Shown: positions 42,531 to 52,233, counted from the stretch's first letter. The stretch: DNA of 64,000 nt from Arcicella rigui (GCF_034929435.1 NZ_JAYFUM010000031.1:1-64000), one strand, 5' to 3'. Notes: generated by a model not told the origin, from the letters alone. A program made the numbers and translations.

Positions 42531-44001
42531 TGCCTGCTTGATAGGTTTTGATAGAGCTGATAATTTGTTTTAAACCAATTTCATAATTGTTCCCACGCAA
42601 ATCGCCTCTGTTCTTTTTTCTAAACTCAGCAATAGTTTTATCATAGTTATTCTTTAATTCTAAAATTCGTTGGTACTGAGCTTGTAAATCTTCAAAGCTT
42701 TCTCCCTTATCAAGTCTTTCACCAATTTCAGTTTTTAGCTTTCCAAGTTGACTTTCAAACTTATTCATGGCTTGGGTTCTAAATTCATTATTATTTAAAA
42801 CGTCATCTATTTCACAAGGCAACACTACTTTGCCTGTGATTTCAGCTAAAGTAAAGGCTTTGATAGATTCCTGAGCCACCCAAGCAGAACTCAGAAAGTT
42901 TTCTGAAATCAATTGTAAGACAAATTCAGCTTTATTGATACTTTGATTAATAAAAGTCGGAATATCAAAACCGATAGGATTATCGCTATCAATAATAATT
43001 TCAATACCTATTTTTTCTAAATCATCTTTTAGTCGGTTTGCTAAAGCTTTATCGGCATGATTATATGATATAAAAACTTTTGTATTGATAAGATTTGTGG
43101 TCTCTGAAGTAGTTCTTAATAATCCCTCTTGTTGACAGACTTGATAAAGTTCGTTGAGTAATTGAATAGGTTTTTGTTCATCAAATATCAAATTGAATCT
43201 TTTTTTGGCTAATTCTTCCATCTTATTTTCTTTCATATTCACAAAGGCAAGTTTTTTCCCTTTTACAGAACCTAAAGAAAAAAGTAATCTAATCAATAAT
43301 TGGATATACCACTTTTCAAGTCGAACACCCAGAAATAAAATCATAGAAGCTTCTTTCAAGGTATTTATTACATGAGTGGGTAAGGCGGGTTCATCTTTAA
43401 AAATCTGATTGAAAAAATCAAACCAATGGTCAAATGTAAAGGTTGAATCTTTTTCTTCTAAATCTCCTAAGAGTTTATACAATAAGGGTTTTTCCCAAGT
43501 GGGTTTTGCAGCAATAGCAGGTACTTCTTTGTTTAATCTTGAATACCTACTTAGCATATAACCGTTGGGGTTATTCTGAAAGGTTTTATCAAAAGACTTT
43601 TCAAGATGTGTATCTGGCAAAAGCGATAAAACAAGTGGAAAAGGTATTTGAGAAATTTTGGCAAAGGGCTGTTCCCAGTCTTTTGTCTGCTTAAAATACC
43701 ATTTTACAAAATTATAAAGATGATTCTCATCATCATTTAAGTTATTGGTCAGCAGATTCTCTTTTAAAAATGGGTATTCAAAAAATTGTATCGGATGAAT
43801 AGTAAGCCCGTCTTTATCAAGTTCTTCATCTAAACCATTCGTATTGTAGTAATGATAAGCCATTTCGAGTGACTTATCAAAATCCTGTGGAGTATCCCCC
43901 GAAAAGATTTGATGATTAAAGGAGCAAATTTCTGGGCCAAGAACAAGGATACATTTTTTGGCTTTAATGGCTTCAACTATCTTAGGAACATTAAGACTCA
44001 T
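42523..44001 (-). CDS. SIR2-like/TIR domain protein (putative NAD-directed effector)
   Basis: 492 residues. The N-terminal ~290 residues follow a SIR2-like plan: CILVLGPEIC near 17-26, LVLSLLPDTH at the usual TTN-D site, LYKLLGDLEEKDS where active SIR2 enzymes have an L-H-G motif, and ILFLGVRLEKWYIQLLIRLL. The normal catalytic His seems replaced by Leu. Residues 307-400 are a TIR domain, VFISYNHADKALANRLKDDL to SSAWVAQES, with E378 at the catalytic Glu position of NADase TIRs. A coiled tail follows (410-490). First gene of the cassette; likely the effector that consumes or senses NAD+ (inference). Confidence 0.82.
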   Translation of the reverse strand: MSLNVPKIVEAIKAKKCILVLGPEICSFNHQIFSGDTPQDFDKSLEMAYHYYNTNGLDEELDKDGLTIHPIQFFEYPFLKENLLTNNLNDDENHLYNFVKWYFKQTKDWEQPFAKISQIPFPLVLSLLPDTHLEKSFDKTFQNNPNGYMLSRYSRLNKEVPAIAAKPTWEKPLLYKLLGDLEEKDSTFTFDHWFDFFNQIFKDEPALPTHVINTLKEASMILFLGVRLEKWYIQLLIRLLFSLGSVKGKKLAFVNMKENKMEELAKKRFNLIFDEQKPIQLLNELYQVCQQEGLLRTTSETTNLINTKVFISYNHADKALANRLKDDLEKIGIEIIIDSDNPIGFDIPTFINQSINKAEFVLQLISENFLSSAWVAQESIKAFTLAEITGKVVLPCEIDDVLNNNEFRTQAMNKFESQLGKLKTEIGERLDKGESFEDLQAQYQRILELKNNYDKTIAEFRKKNRGDLRGNNYEIGLKQIISSIKTYQAGNV

Positions 44002-44096
44002 TATAATATTTGATTAGCGGATGATTAGCAGATGAATCTACAAAAATGATTTTTCAAATAAAATAATATTGTCTTAATTTTATTAAACGGTAAACC

Positions 44097-44179
44097 GTAG
44101 CACGAGTTTCCAACTCGTGAGTGTTAAGGGCTTGCAAATCAATCTATTTTTTTCCTGACGGGTTGGAAACCCGTGTTAC
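44097..44179. repeat. Inverted pair of REP-like palindromes flanking the cassette
   Basis: Copy one: GTAG then CACGAGTT-TCC-AACTCGTG (44097-44119). Copy two, inverted: GACGGGTT-GGA-AACCCGTG followed by TTAC (44157-44179). The copies are 37 nt apart. The TTAC end (GTAA on the minus strand) overlaps the stop codon of the GH3 fusion gene. The 174-nt gap 44002-44175 holds nothing else recognisable. Confidence 0.8.
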
Positions 44180-47100
44180 TGATTGATGGATTGATATACT
44201 ACATCCATTACTTTTCTCCTGATTTTTAGGCTATTGATTTTGTTATTGGAGGCAGAAGGATGTACTCTGTTGGAAAGAAATACAAAGACTAATTCTTTTT
44301 GTGGGTCTATCCAAACCAATGTGCCTGTATAGCCCGAATGTCCGTAAGAAGTGGAAGATACTTTGTCGGAGATATAATTACTATCGCCATCGGCAGGGAG
44401 TCTGTCCCAACCTAAAGCACGATTACTTTTTGAAGAAATACTATTGGTAAAAATCTTGATGGTTTCTTCGCTAAAAAAATTGAATTGATTCATATCTCCC
44501 TTTTGTAGATTCATTTGAAAAAGCTTTGCCAAATCGTTGGCATTACTAAACAATCCTGCATGACCCGACACTCCGCCCAGCATTGCGGCAGTTTGGTCTT
44601 GTACTGTTCCTTGCAAAGCTCTGTCTCTAAACAGTCGGTCATCCTCAGTTGGGGCAATGATACTTTTATCCATTTTCCGCAGAGGATTAAAACCTGTGGT
44701 TTTCATACCCAAAGGTTCGTAGAAATAAGAAGAAGTAAAAGTATCTAAACTTTGTCCTAAAATTCTTTCCACAATTTGTTGCATAATCATCAAGCCCAAG
44801 TCGCTATACACATAGCTATATGAACCATCTTTTTCACGCTTGTTGATAAGTGGCGATTTGATAACCCATTTCCAAACAGAATCTCGAATACTTGCTTTGG
44901 CGTACATTCCATCTGCCACTTGCAAAGGATATTCTGCTGATTGAGTATTGCTGTAAAACTCTTTTTTCCAACCCAAAGGAATTCTGGTTTTTTCCCAAAA
45001 AGGAATATAAGCTACCAAACCCGCCTGATGCCAAAGTATATCACGTATCGTTATGTTTTCTTTGTTTGTGCCTTTGAGTTCGGGCAAATAACGCACGATT
45101 TTATCGTCTAATGTCAAGCCTTTTTGGTCGAAAAGATACATCACCGTTTGAAGCGTAGCTGATACTTTCGTTACTGACGCTAAATCATAAACGGTTTGGT
45201 CGTTTACGGCAGGACTGTTGGCTTCGTAACCAAGCGTACCAAAATTTTTATTGTAAACGATTTTCCCTTTTCTGGCAACTAATACTTGACATCCCGGAAA
45301 AACCTTTTGCGTAATGGCATTCTGAACAATCGGTTCTATGCCGGCAAGTACTTCTTTGTTCATGCCTACACTTTCGGGCGTGGCTTTAATAAGCCCTATT
45401 TGTTTGTTCAGCGTAATGCCCTCGCCTGCTTTATAGGAATTTTCAATTGAAACAGGCAGTTTTCCCAAAGCAGGAATTTGTCCGAATAAAATCTTTGCGG
45501 CGGCTGAATAGGCTGCGTCGTCGTCTTCATAAGCACAAACAAGGCTTGGTACTTCGGGAAAGTATTTTAAACTATATGGATTCCCGAAAACACAAACCAA
45601 TACTTTAGGCGTTTTCTTTTCTAATCGTTTAATGAAATTTTGCACAGAAAAACTCAAATCTAAACGACTTGCTGATTTTTTGTTCACATTATGCACATTC
45701 ACAAGAACGGTCGCCGAAGAGTCCACATTACGCATTACTTCATTATAGAAACTTTCATCCGTTTTCGAGGCACTTGTAAAATGTTGAAAAGTACCGTACT
45801 TGTTCAATTCTTGTTGGAAACGGTTATTACTGGCAATGTCTAATGACACAGCAATCATTTTTTTATTTTCTTTGCTCAAAGGCAATAATTTAGGCGTATC
45901 CTTTACCAATGTAATGGCATTTTCAAACAAAGTCTCTTTAATTTGTTGGGCTTCTTTGGTATGTAATTCTTGATACAAATTGGCGGTTTCGATGTACTTC
46001 ACCTGATTCAAACCAACCCAGTACTTAGCATGAAGGATTTTCTTTACTCGATTGTCAATTTCAGTTTGTGGAATGATACCTTCTTGAACAGCTTCTTTGA
46101 TTTTGTTGATACCTTCTGGAATATTTTCTGAATACAATAAAATGTCATTTCCAGCAATAAAAGCCTGCAAATCAATATCGGCAGAAGTCACATTTTTTCC
46201 ATTACGAACGCCTTTCATGTTCAACGCATCGGTAATCACCAAACCTTTGAAACCCATTTCTTTTTTCAAAAGATTGGTAATAATACTCTGCGAAAGCGTA
46301 GCAGGTCGCCAGTCGTAAAAAGGAACTTGCAAATGCCCTACAATCATAGTTTTGATAGAATCACTAATCAGTTTTTTGAAGGGAATCAATTCTACGTCGT
46401 GCATTTGGTCGAAATCATAGGATACTTGTGGCAAAGTAAAATGTGAATCGCTATGGGTATCGCCATGACCGGGAAAATGCTTTGCACAAGCCAAAAGGTG
46501 ATTGTTTTGCATTCCTTTCATGTAGGCACTACTTTTGGCGGCTACATTTTCGGGAATTTCACCAAAAGAACGGAAGCCAATCACAGGATTCAGCGGATTA
46601 GAATTGATGTCCACCACAGGAGCAAAATTGAGGTGTATGCCCAAACGTTTGCATTGACGGGCAATCTCTGTTCCCATTTCATAAATCAAAGCATTGTCTT
46701 GGATTGCCCCTAAAGTAATTTGTTTAGGAAAAGCCATCGTGGCATTTACACGCATTGCCAAACCCCATTCGCCATCAACGCCCACCAAAAGAGGAATTTT
46801 GGTAGTAGATTGAAAACGATTGTTGAGGTTCGCAAAAGTGTTGCTTTCGCCTTGAAAGAAAATCAAACCGCCGATATAATTATTTTGAATGAGACTCTCA
46901 AGTTTTTTAAAGTGTGCTTCGCCTTGTGTGGGATTTACTGCCACCATAAAAAACTGACCAATTTTTTGGTCGTTGTCCATCGAAGCAAAAACGCTATCGA
47001 CCCACAGACTTTCCGCTAACTGGCTATTGCTGATAAATCTTGGAGCGTTTAGCTGATGATGTTTGTGCGTGATTTTATGGGGTTTTGATACTTTTTTTTC

Positions 47101-47211
47101 AGTCTTAAAGAAATGTAAAAGCGTGTTGTTAAACTCTCCGCTTACGGGCATTTCAAATGCCAGCCAGAGAACGATAAGTGTGAGAAAAAACAAAGAAAAC
47201 TGCCTGTACAT
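44176..47211 (-). CDS. GH3 beta-N-acetylglucosaminidase fused to a serine beta-lactamase-like domain
   Basis: 1011 residues with an N-terminal signal/anchor. Residues ~70-590 are glycoside hydrolase family 3 (NagZ-like): GVDGEWGLAMRV, KHFPGHGDTHSDSH with the His/Asp acid-base dyad, and VITDALNMKGV with the nucleophile Asp. Residues ~630-1005 are a class C beta-lactamase/transpeptidase fold: SVTK (SxxK) and a YSD in place of YxN. This two-enzyme fusion is widespread in Bacteroidota and probably trims cell-wall fragments in the periplasm. Two -7 box-like sites (47240-47256) lie just upstream. Its stop codon lies within a REP-like element. Confidence 0.9.
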   Translation of the reverse strand: MYRQFSLFFLTLIVLWLAFEMPVSGEFNNTLLHFFKTEKKVSKPHKITHKHHQLNAPRFISNSQLAESLWVDSVFASMDNDQKIGQFFMVAVNPTQGEAHFKKLESLIQNNYIGGLIFFQGESNTFANLNNRFQSTTKIPLLVGVDGEWGLAMRVNATMAFPKQITLGAIQDNALIYEMGTEIARQCKRLGIHLNFAPVVDINSNPLNPVIGFRSFGEIPENVAAKSSAYMKGMQNNHLLACAKHFPGHGDTHSDSHFTLPQVSYDFDQMHDVELIPFKKLISDSIKTMIVGHLQVPFYDWRPATLSQSIITNLLKKEMGFKGLVITDALNMKGVRNGKNVTSADIDLQAFIAGNDILLYSENIPEGINKIKEAVQEGIIPQTEIDNRVKKILHAKYWVGLNQVKYIETANLYQELHTKEAQQIKETLFENAITLVKDTPKLLPLSKENKKMIAVSLDIASNNRFQQELNKYGTFQHFTSASKTDESFYNEVMRNVDSSATVLVNVHNVNKKSASRLDLSFSVQNFIKRLEKKTPKVLVCVFGNPYSLKYFPEVPSLVCAYEDDDAAYSAAAKILFGQIPALGKLPVSIENSYKAGEGITLNKQIGLIKATPESVGMNKEVLAGIEPIVQNAITQKVFPGCQVLVARKGKIVYNKNFGTLGYEANSPAVNDQTVYDLASVTKVSATLQTVMYLFDQKGLTLDDKIVRYLPELKGTNKENITIRDILWHQAGLVAYIPFWEKTRIPLGWKKEFYSNTQSAEYPLQVADGMYAKASIRDSVWKWVIKSPLINKREKDGSYSYVYSDLGLMIMQQIVERILGQSLDTFTSSYFYEPLGMKTTGFNPLRKMDKSIIAPTEDDRLFRDRALQGTVQDQTAAMLGGVSGHAGLFSNANDLAKLFQMNLQKGDMNQFNFFSEETIKIFTNSISSKSNRALGWDRLPADGDSNYISDKVSSTSYGHSGYTGTLVWIDPQKELVFVFLSNRVHPSASNNKINSLKIRRKVMDVVYQSINQ

Positions 47212-47474
47212 CTTGATTTTAAAGATTAATGGATAGATACAAAGATGACAAATTTACAATAAATTTAATGCTTATTAATCAGTAAATCCTGATTGCTAAA
47301 TAGTGATTAGCAACTATCCTAACAATCAATCATTTATATCACAAAAAGCATTAGTAAATTGTATTCATCACTTCTGCAAAAAAATAAATAATACACAAAA
47401 ACTTTTACAAACAGTAAAAAAGGCTTGAGGCAAAGGGTATGATTTTCAAATGAAAATTAATACGCTACGAAGGT

Positions 47475-47771
47475 TTAAAGGCTAATAGAATTTGAGTTTT
47501 TTGATTTCAGCAATTGAGTGTAATTAATTATATTAACTAAAAAACGTTCAAAAAAGTATTTAATAAAGCCAAAATTCTCAATCACTTTAGTAATTGTTTT
47601 AGTAGTTTTATAAGCCAGTTCTTCGTCGTTTTTATTAAGTCAAATTTTATTCTTGCAATACGATTCAGCAGATTTATTAAGCCTATTTATCAACCTGAAT
47701 AAAGTTGAAACATCTTCACTGACCAATACGGGATTCCAATAATGCTGTTTGGCGAATAATCTTTTAATAAT
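47475..47771 (-). pseudogene. Decayed open frame of unknown origin
   Basis: The 615-nt gap 47212-47826 has one stretch that reads as protein on the minus strand. A single frame from about 47771 to the stop at 47475 encodes plausible sequence, including AKQHYWNPVLVSEDVSTLF and, after one in-frame TGA, NKNDEELAYKTTKTITKVIE. No ATG start is present. One internal stop and balanced, helix-like composition suggest a remnant gene. No family recognised. The rest of the gap is A/T-rich without further signals apart from the promoter region of the GH3 gene. Confidence 0.35.
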
Positions 47772-47826
47772 TCAGCAAATTATTACTTATTTGTAGCTTC
47801 AATCTTCATCAAACGATTTTTTATCC

Positions 47827-50800
47827 ATGAAAAAACATCTTTTTCTATTTTTTTCAATGCTTTCAGCAGGCAGTACATTGGCACAAAGTCCATTATTACT
47901 TCGCCAGCCAAGTATTAATCATGATGGTTCTGTTGTTTCCTTTTCTTATCAAGGAGATATTTGGACAGTACCCAGTACGGGAGGAAACGCTACTCGATTA
48001 ACTATCCACGAAGCTTATGAAAGTAATCCAATTTTTAGTCCAGATGGCAAGCAAATCGCCTTTTCGGGTACTCGCTTTGGCAATAATGATATTTTTGTAA
48101 TGCCTTCAACGGGCGGTTTACCCAAACGTTTGACTTTCCATTCGGCTCAGGATTTAGTAGCAAGCTGGACGCAGGCAGATAAAATCTTATTCTCTACCAG
48201 TCGTGAATTTAAGCAAATCGAACGTCCGCAAGAAGTATATGCAATCAATCCTAAAGGAGGAACTGAATCAAGAATGTTGGATGCCGTAGGCTTTGAGCCT
48301 GTACTTTCTCCAGATGGAAATTTAATGGCTTTTGTACGTGGAGACATCAATCCTGTTGCTCGTCAGGCTTATAATGGTAGCTCGAACAGAGATATTTGGA
48401 TTTATAATATCAAAGCTAAAAGCTTTAATAAAATTGCTTTGTTTGAAACCAATGATATTATTCCACAATGGGGAAAAAATGGTTTATTGTACTTCTTGAG
48501 CAGTGTTGATGGTGCGTATAATCTCTATCAAATCAAAATTTCTGGCGATGGAAAAGCGGAAGGAAGTCCGAAAAAATTAACGCAATTCAAGGATGAATCT
48601 ATTCGTCATTTCAGTATTTCAAAAGATGGCAATACCATTGTTTTTGAAAAAGAAATGGGGCTTTTTACTTACAATGTAGCGAGCGGTTCGGTTGCAAAAA
48701 TTAATGTAAACATCAATGCCGATGAACGTTTTGATGCCACCGAACAAAAAACTTTTGCGACTGGCTTGGAAGAATATAAAGTATCACCCAATGGAAAGTT
48801 GTTAGCGTATAGCCTTCGTGGTGAGATTTTTATCAAAGAAGCAGACAAAGAAAAAACGAAGAGTATCAATGTTTCTCAACACGCTTTTCGTGACATTGAA
48901 CCCGCTTGGCTGAATGATTCAACGCTATTATTTACAAGTGATAGAAACAATGGCAATTTTGATTTATATGCAGTGAATTCATCTGATGCTTCAGAACGTA
49001 ATATTTTTAAATCGCTGAAACATCAAATCACACAAATTACAAAGACGACAGAAGATGAATCTTCGCCAGTGGTTTCGCCAGATAATAAGAAAATAGCCTA
49101 CGTTAAAGGCAGAGGAACTTTTGTAGTAGCCGACATCAGTGCTGATGGAAAATTGACAAACGAAAAAATATTAAGCGAAGGCTGGAACAGCCCGAGTGAT
49201 ATTGCTTGGAGTCCAGACAGTAAATACTTGGCTTATAGTCAATCGGATTTATATTTCAACCAAGAAGTATTTATCCGAACTGCCGATAATTCAAGCAAGC
49301 CTGTCAACGTAACAATGCACCCACGTGGCGACAGTAATCCGTTTTGGAGTGCCGATGGTTCTAAATTAGGATTTGTTTCACAAAGAAGTGCTGCTCGCAG
49401 TGCAGATGTTTGGTTTGTTTGGTTGAAAAAAGAAGATTGGGAAAAAGAAACACAAGATTGGCAAGAAAAAGAAACACCAGCAGTCGATGCTAAACCCGAC
49501 AAAAAAGGAGTAAAACCCATTGTGATTGATTTTGACAATATTCATGAAAGAGTAGTACAAGTAACAAATTTCCCCGGTAATGAAAGCGAATTTGTGATTT
49601 CAAAAGATGGCGAAACCTTCTTTTACACCACGACAAGTAGCTCGGCAAAAGGCAGAGATTTGTTCAGTATTAAATGGGATGGCAAAGAATTAAAAGAAAT
49701 TACTAAAGGCGGAAGTAACCCTAACAATTTGTCGCTCGATAAAGAAGGCAAGTACATTTATTATACAAAAACGGGCGGCGGACTTTCTCGTGTTGAGGTA
49801 AAAACAGGCGTGTCTGAGGCGATGCCATTTGTGGCGAAAATGAAAATTGATTATTTGGCAGAACGCACACAAGTATTTGAAGAAGCATGGAGAACCATTC
49901 GTGATGGTTTTTATGATCCTAAATTCCACGGAAATAATTGGTTACAATTGCATGATAAATACAAAGAGCGTTGTATTAATGCCAGTACTTCAAATGATTT
50001 TAGAGATATGTTTAATTTACTATTGGGTGAATTAAACTCAAGCCACATGGGTTTAACAGCACCAGACCGTGCTGAAACGCAAAAAGAAATTACAGGTTTA
50101 TTAGGAACAGAACTGATTCCAACTTCAACAGGCATGAAAGTAAACCACGTAGTGCCAGAAACGCCAGTGACTAAAAGTAAGAGCTTAATCAACGAAGGAG
50201 AAGTGATTACGGCAGTAAATGGACAGGCAGTAAGTGAAAGTGAAAACTTTTATGCTTTATTAAATGGCTTGGCTAATGAAAAAGTACTCTTAAATGTTAG
50301 CGATGCCAGTGGAAAAAACAGAGAAGTTGTAGTTCGTCTTACACAAAGTATCAGCGATAATTTATACAACGAATGGGTTGACAGCAGAAAGAAATTAGTA
50401 GATAAATTCTCCAATGGTCGTTTAGGGTATATCCACATTAAAGGAATGGATTTCCCAAGTTTTGAAGTAGTTGAAAGAGAATTTACGGCTGCTGGTTACG
50501 GCAAAGAAGGCATCTTGATTGATGTTCGTTATAATGGTGGTGGTTCAACAACCGATTATTTAATGACGATTCTGAATTACAAACAACACGCTTATACTAT
50601 TCCAAGAGGTGCAAGTACTGATTTAGAAAAGGATAAGAAAAAATTCAGAGAGTATTATCCAATCGGCGAGCGTTTGGTTTATGCCGCTTGGACAAAACCT
50701 TCCATTGCCCTTTGTAATGAAGGAAGTTATTCTAACGCAGAGATTTTCTCGCATGCTTATAAATCTCTGGGCATTGGTAAATTAGTTGGTTTGCCAACCA

Positions 50801-51027
50801 ATGGTTCTGTAATTTCTACGGGAGGGAAATCTTTAATGGATGGCTCTTTTGTAAGATTACCGGGAAGAGGCTGGTTCACTAAAACAACCGATAAAAACCA
50901 AGAATTAGGTGCAGCCATTCCTGATATTATCGTTGAAAATACGCCAGATTGGATTGCTAAAGGAACAGACGAGCAATTGAAAGTGGCAGTAGATACACTT
51001 TTGAAAGATATTGACGCTAAAAAATAA
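47827..51027 (+). CDS. Tricorn protease-like S41 peptidase with beta-propellers
   Basis: 1066 residues with a signal peptide ending LAQ. The first ~640 residues are TolB/tricorn-type propeller repeats (for example NPIFSPDGKQIAFSGTRFGN and VVSPDNKKIAYV). A tricorn C1-like helical segment (VFEEAWRTIRDGFYDPKFHG) and a PDZ domain (about 755-840) follow, then the S41 peptidase core with nucleophile Ser in CNEGSYSNAEIF and the oxyanion-loop DVRYNGGG. It degrades peptides in the periplasm or outside the cell. Followed directly by a REP pair and a convergent gene. Confidence 0.93.
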   Translation: MKKHLFLFFSMLSAGSTLAQSPLLLRQPSINHDGSVVSFSYQGDIWTVPSTGGNATRLTIHEAYESNPIFSPDGKQIAFSGTRFGNNDIFVMPSTGGLPKRLTFHSAQDLVASWTQADKILFSTSREFKQIERPQEVYAINPKGGTESRMLDAVGFEPVLSPDGNLMAFVRGDINPVARQAYNGSSNRDIWIYNIKAKSFNKIALFETNDIIPQWGKNGLLYFLSSVDGAYNLYQIKISGDGKAEGSPKKLTQFKDESIRHFSISKDGNTIVFEKEMGLFTYNVASGSVAKINVNINADERFDATEQKTFATGLEEYKVSPNGKLLAYSLRGEIFIKEADKEKTKSINVSQHAFRDIEPAWLNDSTLLFTSDRNNGNFDLYAVNSSDASERNIFKSLKHQITQITKTTEDESSPVVSPDNKKIAYVKGRGTFVVADISADGKLTNEKILSEGWNSPSDIAWSPDSKYLAYSQSDLYFNQEVFIRTADNSSKPVNVTMHPRGDSNPFWSADGSKLGFVSQRSAARSADVWFVWLKKEDWEKETQDWQEKETPAVDAKPDKKGVKPIVIDFDNIHERVVQVTNFPGNESEFVISKDGETFFYTTTSSSAKGRDLFSIKWDGKELKEITKGGSNPNNLSLDKEGKYIYYTKTGGGLSRVEVKTGVSEAMPFVAKMKIDYLAERTQVFEEAWRTIRDGFYDPKFHGNNWLQLHDKYKERCINASTSNDFRDMFNLLLGELNSSHMGLTAPDRAETQKEITGLLGTELIPTSTGMKVNHVVPETPVTKSKSLINEGEVITAVNGQAVSESENFYALLNGLANEKVLLNVSDASGKNREVVVRLTQSISDNLYNEWVDSRKKLVDKFSNGRLGYIHIKGMDFPSFEVVEREFTAAGYGKEGILIDVRYNGGGSTTDYLMTILNYKQHAYTIPRGASTDLEKDKKKFREYYPIGERLVYAAWTKPSIALCNEGSYSNAEIFSHAYKSLGIGKLVGLPTNGSVISTGGKSLMDGSFVRLPGRGWFTKTTDKNQELGAAIPDIIVENTPDWIAKGTDEQLKVAVDTLLKDIDAKK

Positions 51028-51033
51028 ATAACT

Positions 51034-51090
51034 GTAGCACGAGTTTCCAAATCGTATCATCATAATTCACGATTTGGAAACTCGTGCTAC
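51034..51090. repeat. Perfect 22-bp inverted REP-like pair
   Basis: 51034-51055 (beginning GTAGCACGAGTTTCC) is the exact reverse complement of 51069-51090, with a 13-nt loop. It is the third member of the REP-like family and lies 7 nt past the tricorn-like gene's stop, between convergent genes, so it may also act as a terminator. Confidence 0.85.
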
Positions 51091-51101
51091 GGTTTATCAA
51101 A

Positions 51102-52094
51102 TTATAATTTAACAATTGTCTTCCCCAAGGCTTTTCCTTGTAGCATCAAATCTAATTGTGCAGGTACTTCTTCTAAAGTAATTTCTTTGGCAAGTATTGA
51201 TAAATCGTTTGGTTTCCATTCGTTGGCTAATTTTTGCCAAATATTGGCTCGCAATGGCATCGGGCATTCAGCAGAATCAATCCCAAACAAAGTATTTCCA
51301 CGAAGAATAAAAGGTAAAACGGTTGTGTGCAATTCGGTAGAAGCAACCAAACCACAAATCGCAGCCGAACCGCCATAAACCAAAGATTTTAACGCTGTTG
51401 CTAAAATATTTCCGCCAACGGTATCAATTACTCCCGCATAAGTTGATTTTAATAATGGTCTCCCCGACTGGTCGTTGACCACCTCTCGACTAACAATTTC
51501 ACTTGCTCCGATTTCCTTTAAAAATACTTCGGCTTCGGGCTTGCCAGTTACAGCTACAACCTCAAAACCCAATTTGGCTAACATCGCCACAGCCAAAGTT
51601 CCCACTCCACCCGTTGAACCTGTTACTAATACTTTCCCTTGTGCAGGACTTAAACCATGATTCAACAAAGCGTTGATACACAAGCCAGCCGTTAAACCAG
51701 CCGTTCCGTGAATCATGGCTTCTTTTAAACTTAAACCTTTAGGCAATTTCACAATCCATTTGGCTGGCACAGAGATATACTCTGCCAAACCGCCCGAAGT
51801 ATTCATTCCTAAATCGTAACTGGTAACAATTACTTCATCGCCCACCTGAAAATCAGGCGATTCGCTGGCTTCAACAATGCCAGAAGCATCAATGCCGGGC
51901 GTGTGTGGATATTGCTTGGTAACGCCTTTATTACCAACCGACGATAAAGCATCTTTATAATTCAAAGAAGAATAAGTTACTTTTATGAGTACTTCATTTG
52001 CAGGTAAATCCGAAATATTTCTTTCAATAATGCTTCGGGTATATTGTTTCTCGGGACTTTCGCTAATCTGTAAAGCTTTAAAAGAATGGCTCAT
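51102..52094 (-). CDS. Quinone oxidoreductase, YhdH/YhfP (acrylyl-CoA reductase AcuI) family
   Basis: A 330-residue medium-chain dehydrogenase/reductase without zinc. SSLNYKDALSSVGNKGVTKQ and PHTPGIDASGIVEAS are the YhdH/AcuI N-terminal signature. The NADPH-binding stretch VLVTGSTGGVGTLAVAMLAK follows, then VIDTVGGNILATAL and AECPMPLRANIW. Members reduce quinones or acrylyl-CoA. It is divergent from an HxlR regulator, the usual arrangement when an HxlR protein controls a detoxifying reductase. Confidence 0.92.
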   Translation of the reverse strand: MSHSFKALQISESPEKQYTRSIIERNISDLPANEVLIKVTYSSLNYKDALSSVGNKGVTKQYPHTPGIDASGIVEASESPDFQVGDEVIVTSYDLGMNTSGGLAEYISVPAKWIVKLPKGLSLKEAMIHGTAGLTAGLCINALLNHGLSPAQGKVLVTGSTGGVGTLAVAMLAKLGFEVVAVTGKPEAEVFLKEIGASEIVSREVVNDQSGRPLLKSTYAGVIDTVGGNILATALKSLVYGGSAAICGLVASTELHTTVLPFILRGNTLFGIDSAECPMPLRANIWQKLANEWKPNDLSILAKEITLEEVPAQLDLMLQGKALGKTIVKL

Positions 52095-52185
52095 GGTTTT
52101 GTGTTTGTTTTGTTAATTCACTTATATTTATGCTGTAAACCTCCACAAAAAAATATTGAAAGTCAAGTAGTTACATTCCTTACAG

Positions 52186-52227
52186 GTACTTACAAATAGT
52201 GTAGTTTTACTGATAATCAAGTACTTA
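52186..52227. promoter_or_regulatory. Candidate HxlR operator, direct repeats of GTACTTA
   Basis: GTACTTA occurs at 52186-52192 and again at 52221-52227, in the short region shared by the divergent oxidoreductase and HxlR genes. The second copy ends 6 bp before the HxlR ATG, which would suit autorepression. Weak: based only on position and repetition. Confidence 0.25.
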
Positions 52228-52233
52228 ATTTTT

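Noticed and set aside
44176..47211. Two separate genes (NagZ and beta-lactamase)
   Set aside because: The frame is continuous across both domains and the fusion is a known Bacteroidota architecture, so a split or frameshift is not needed.
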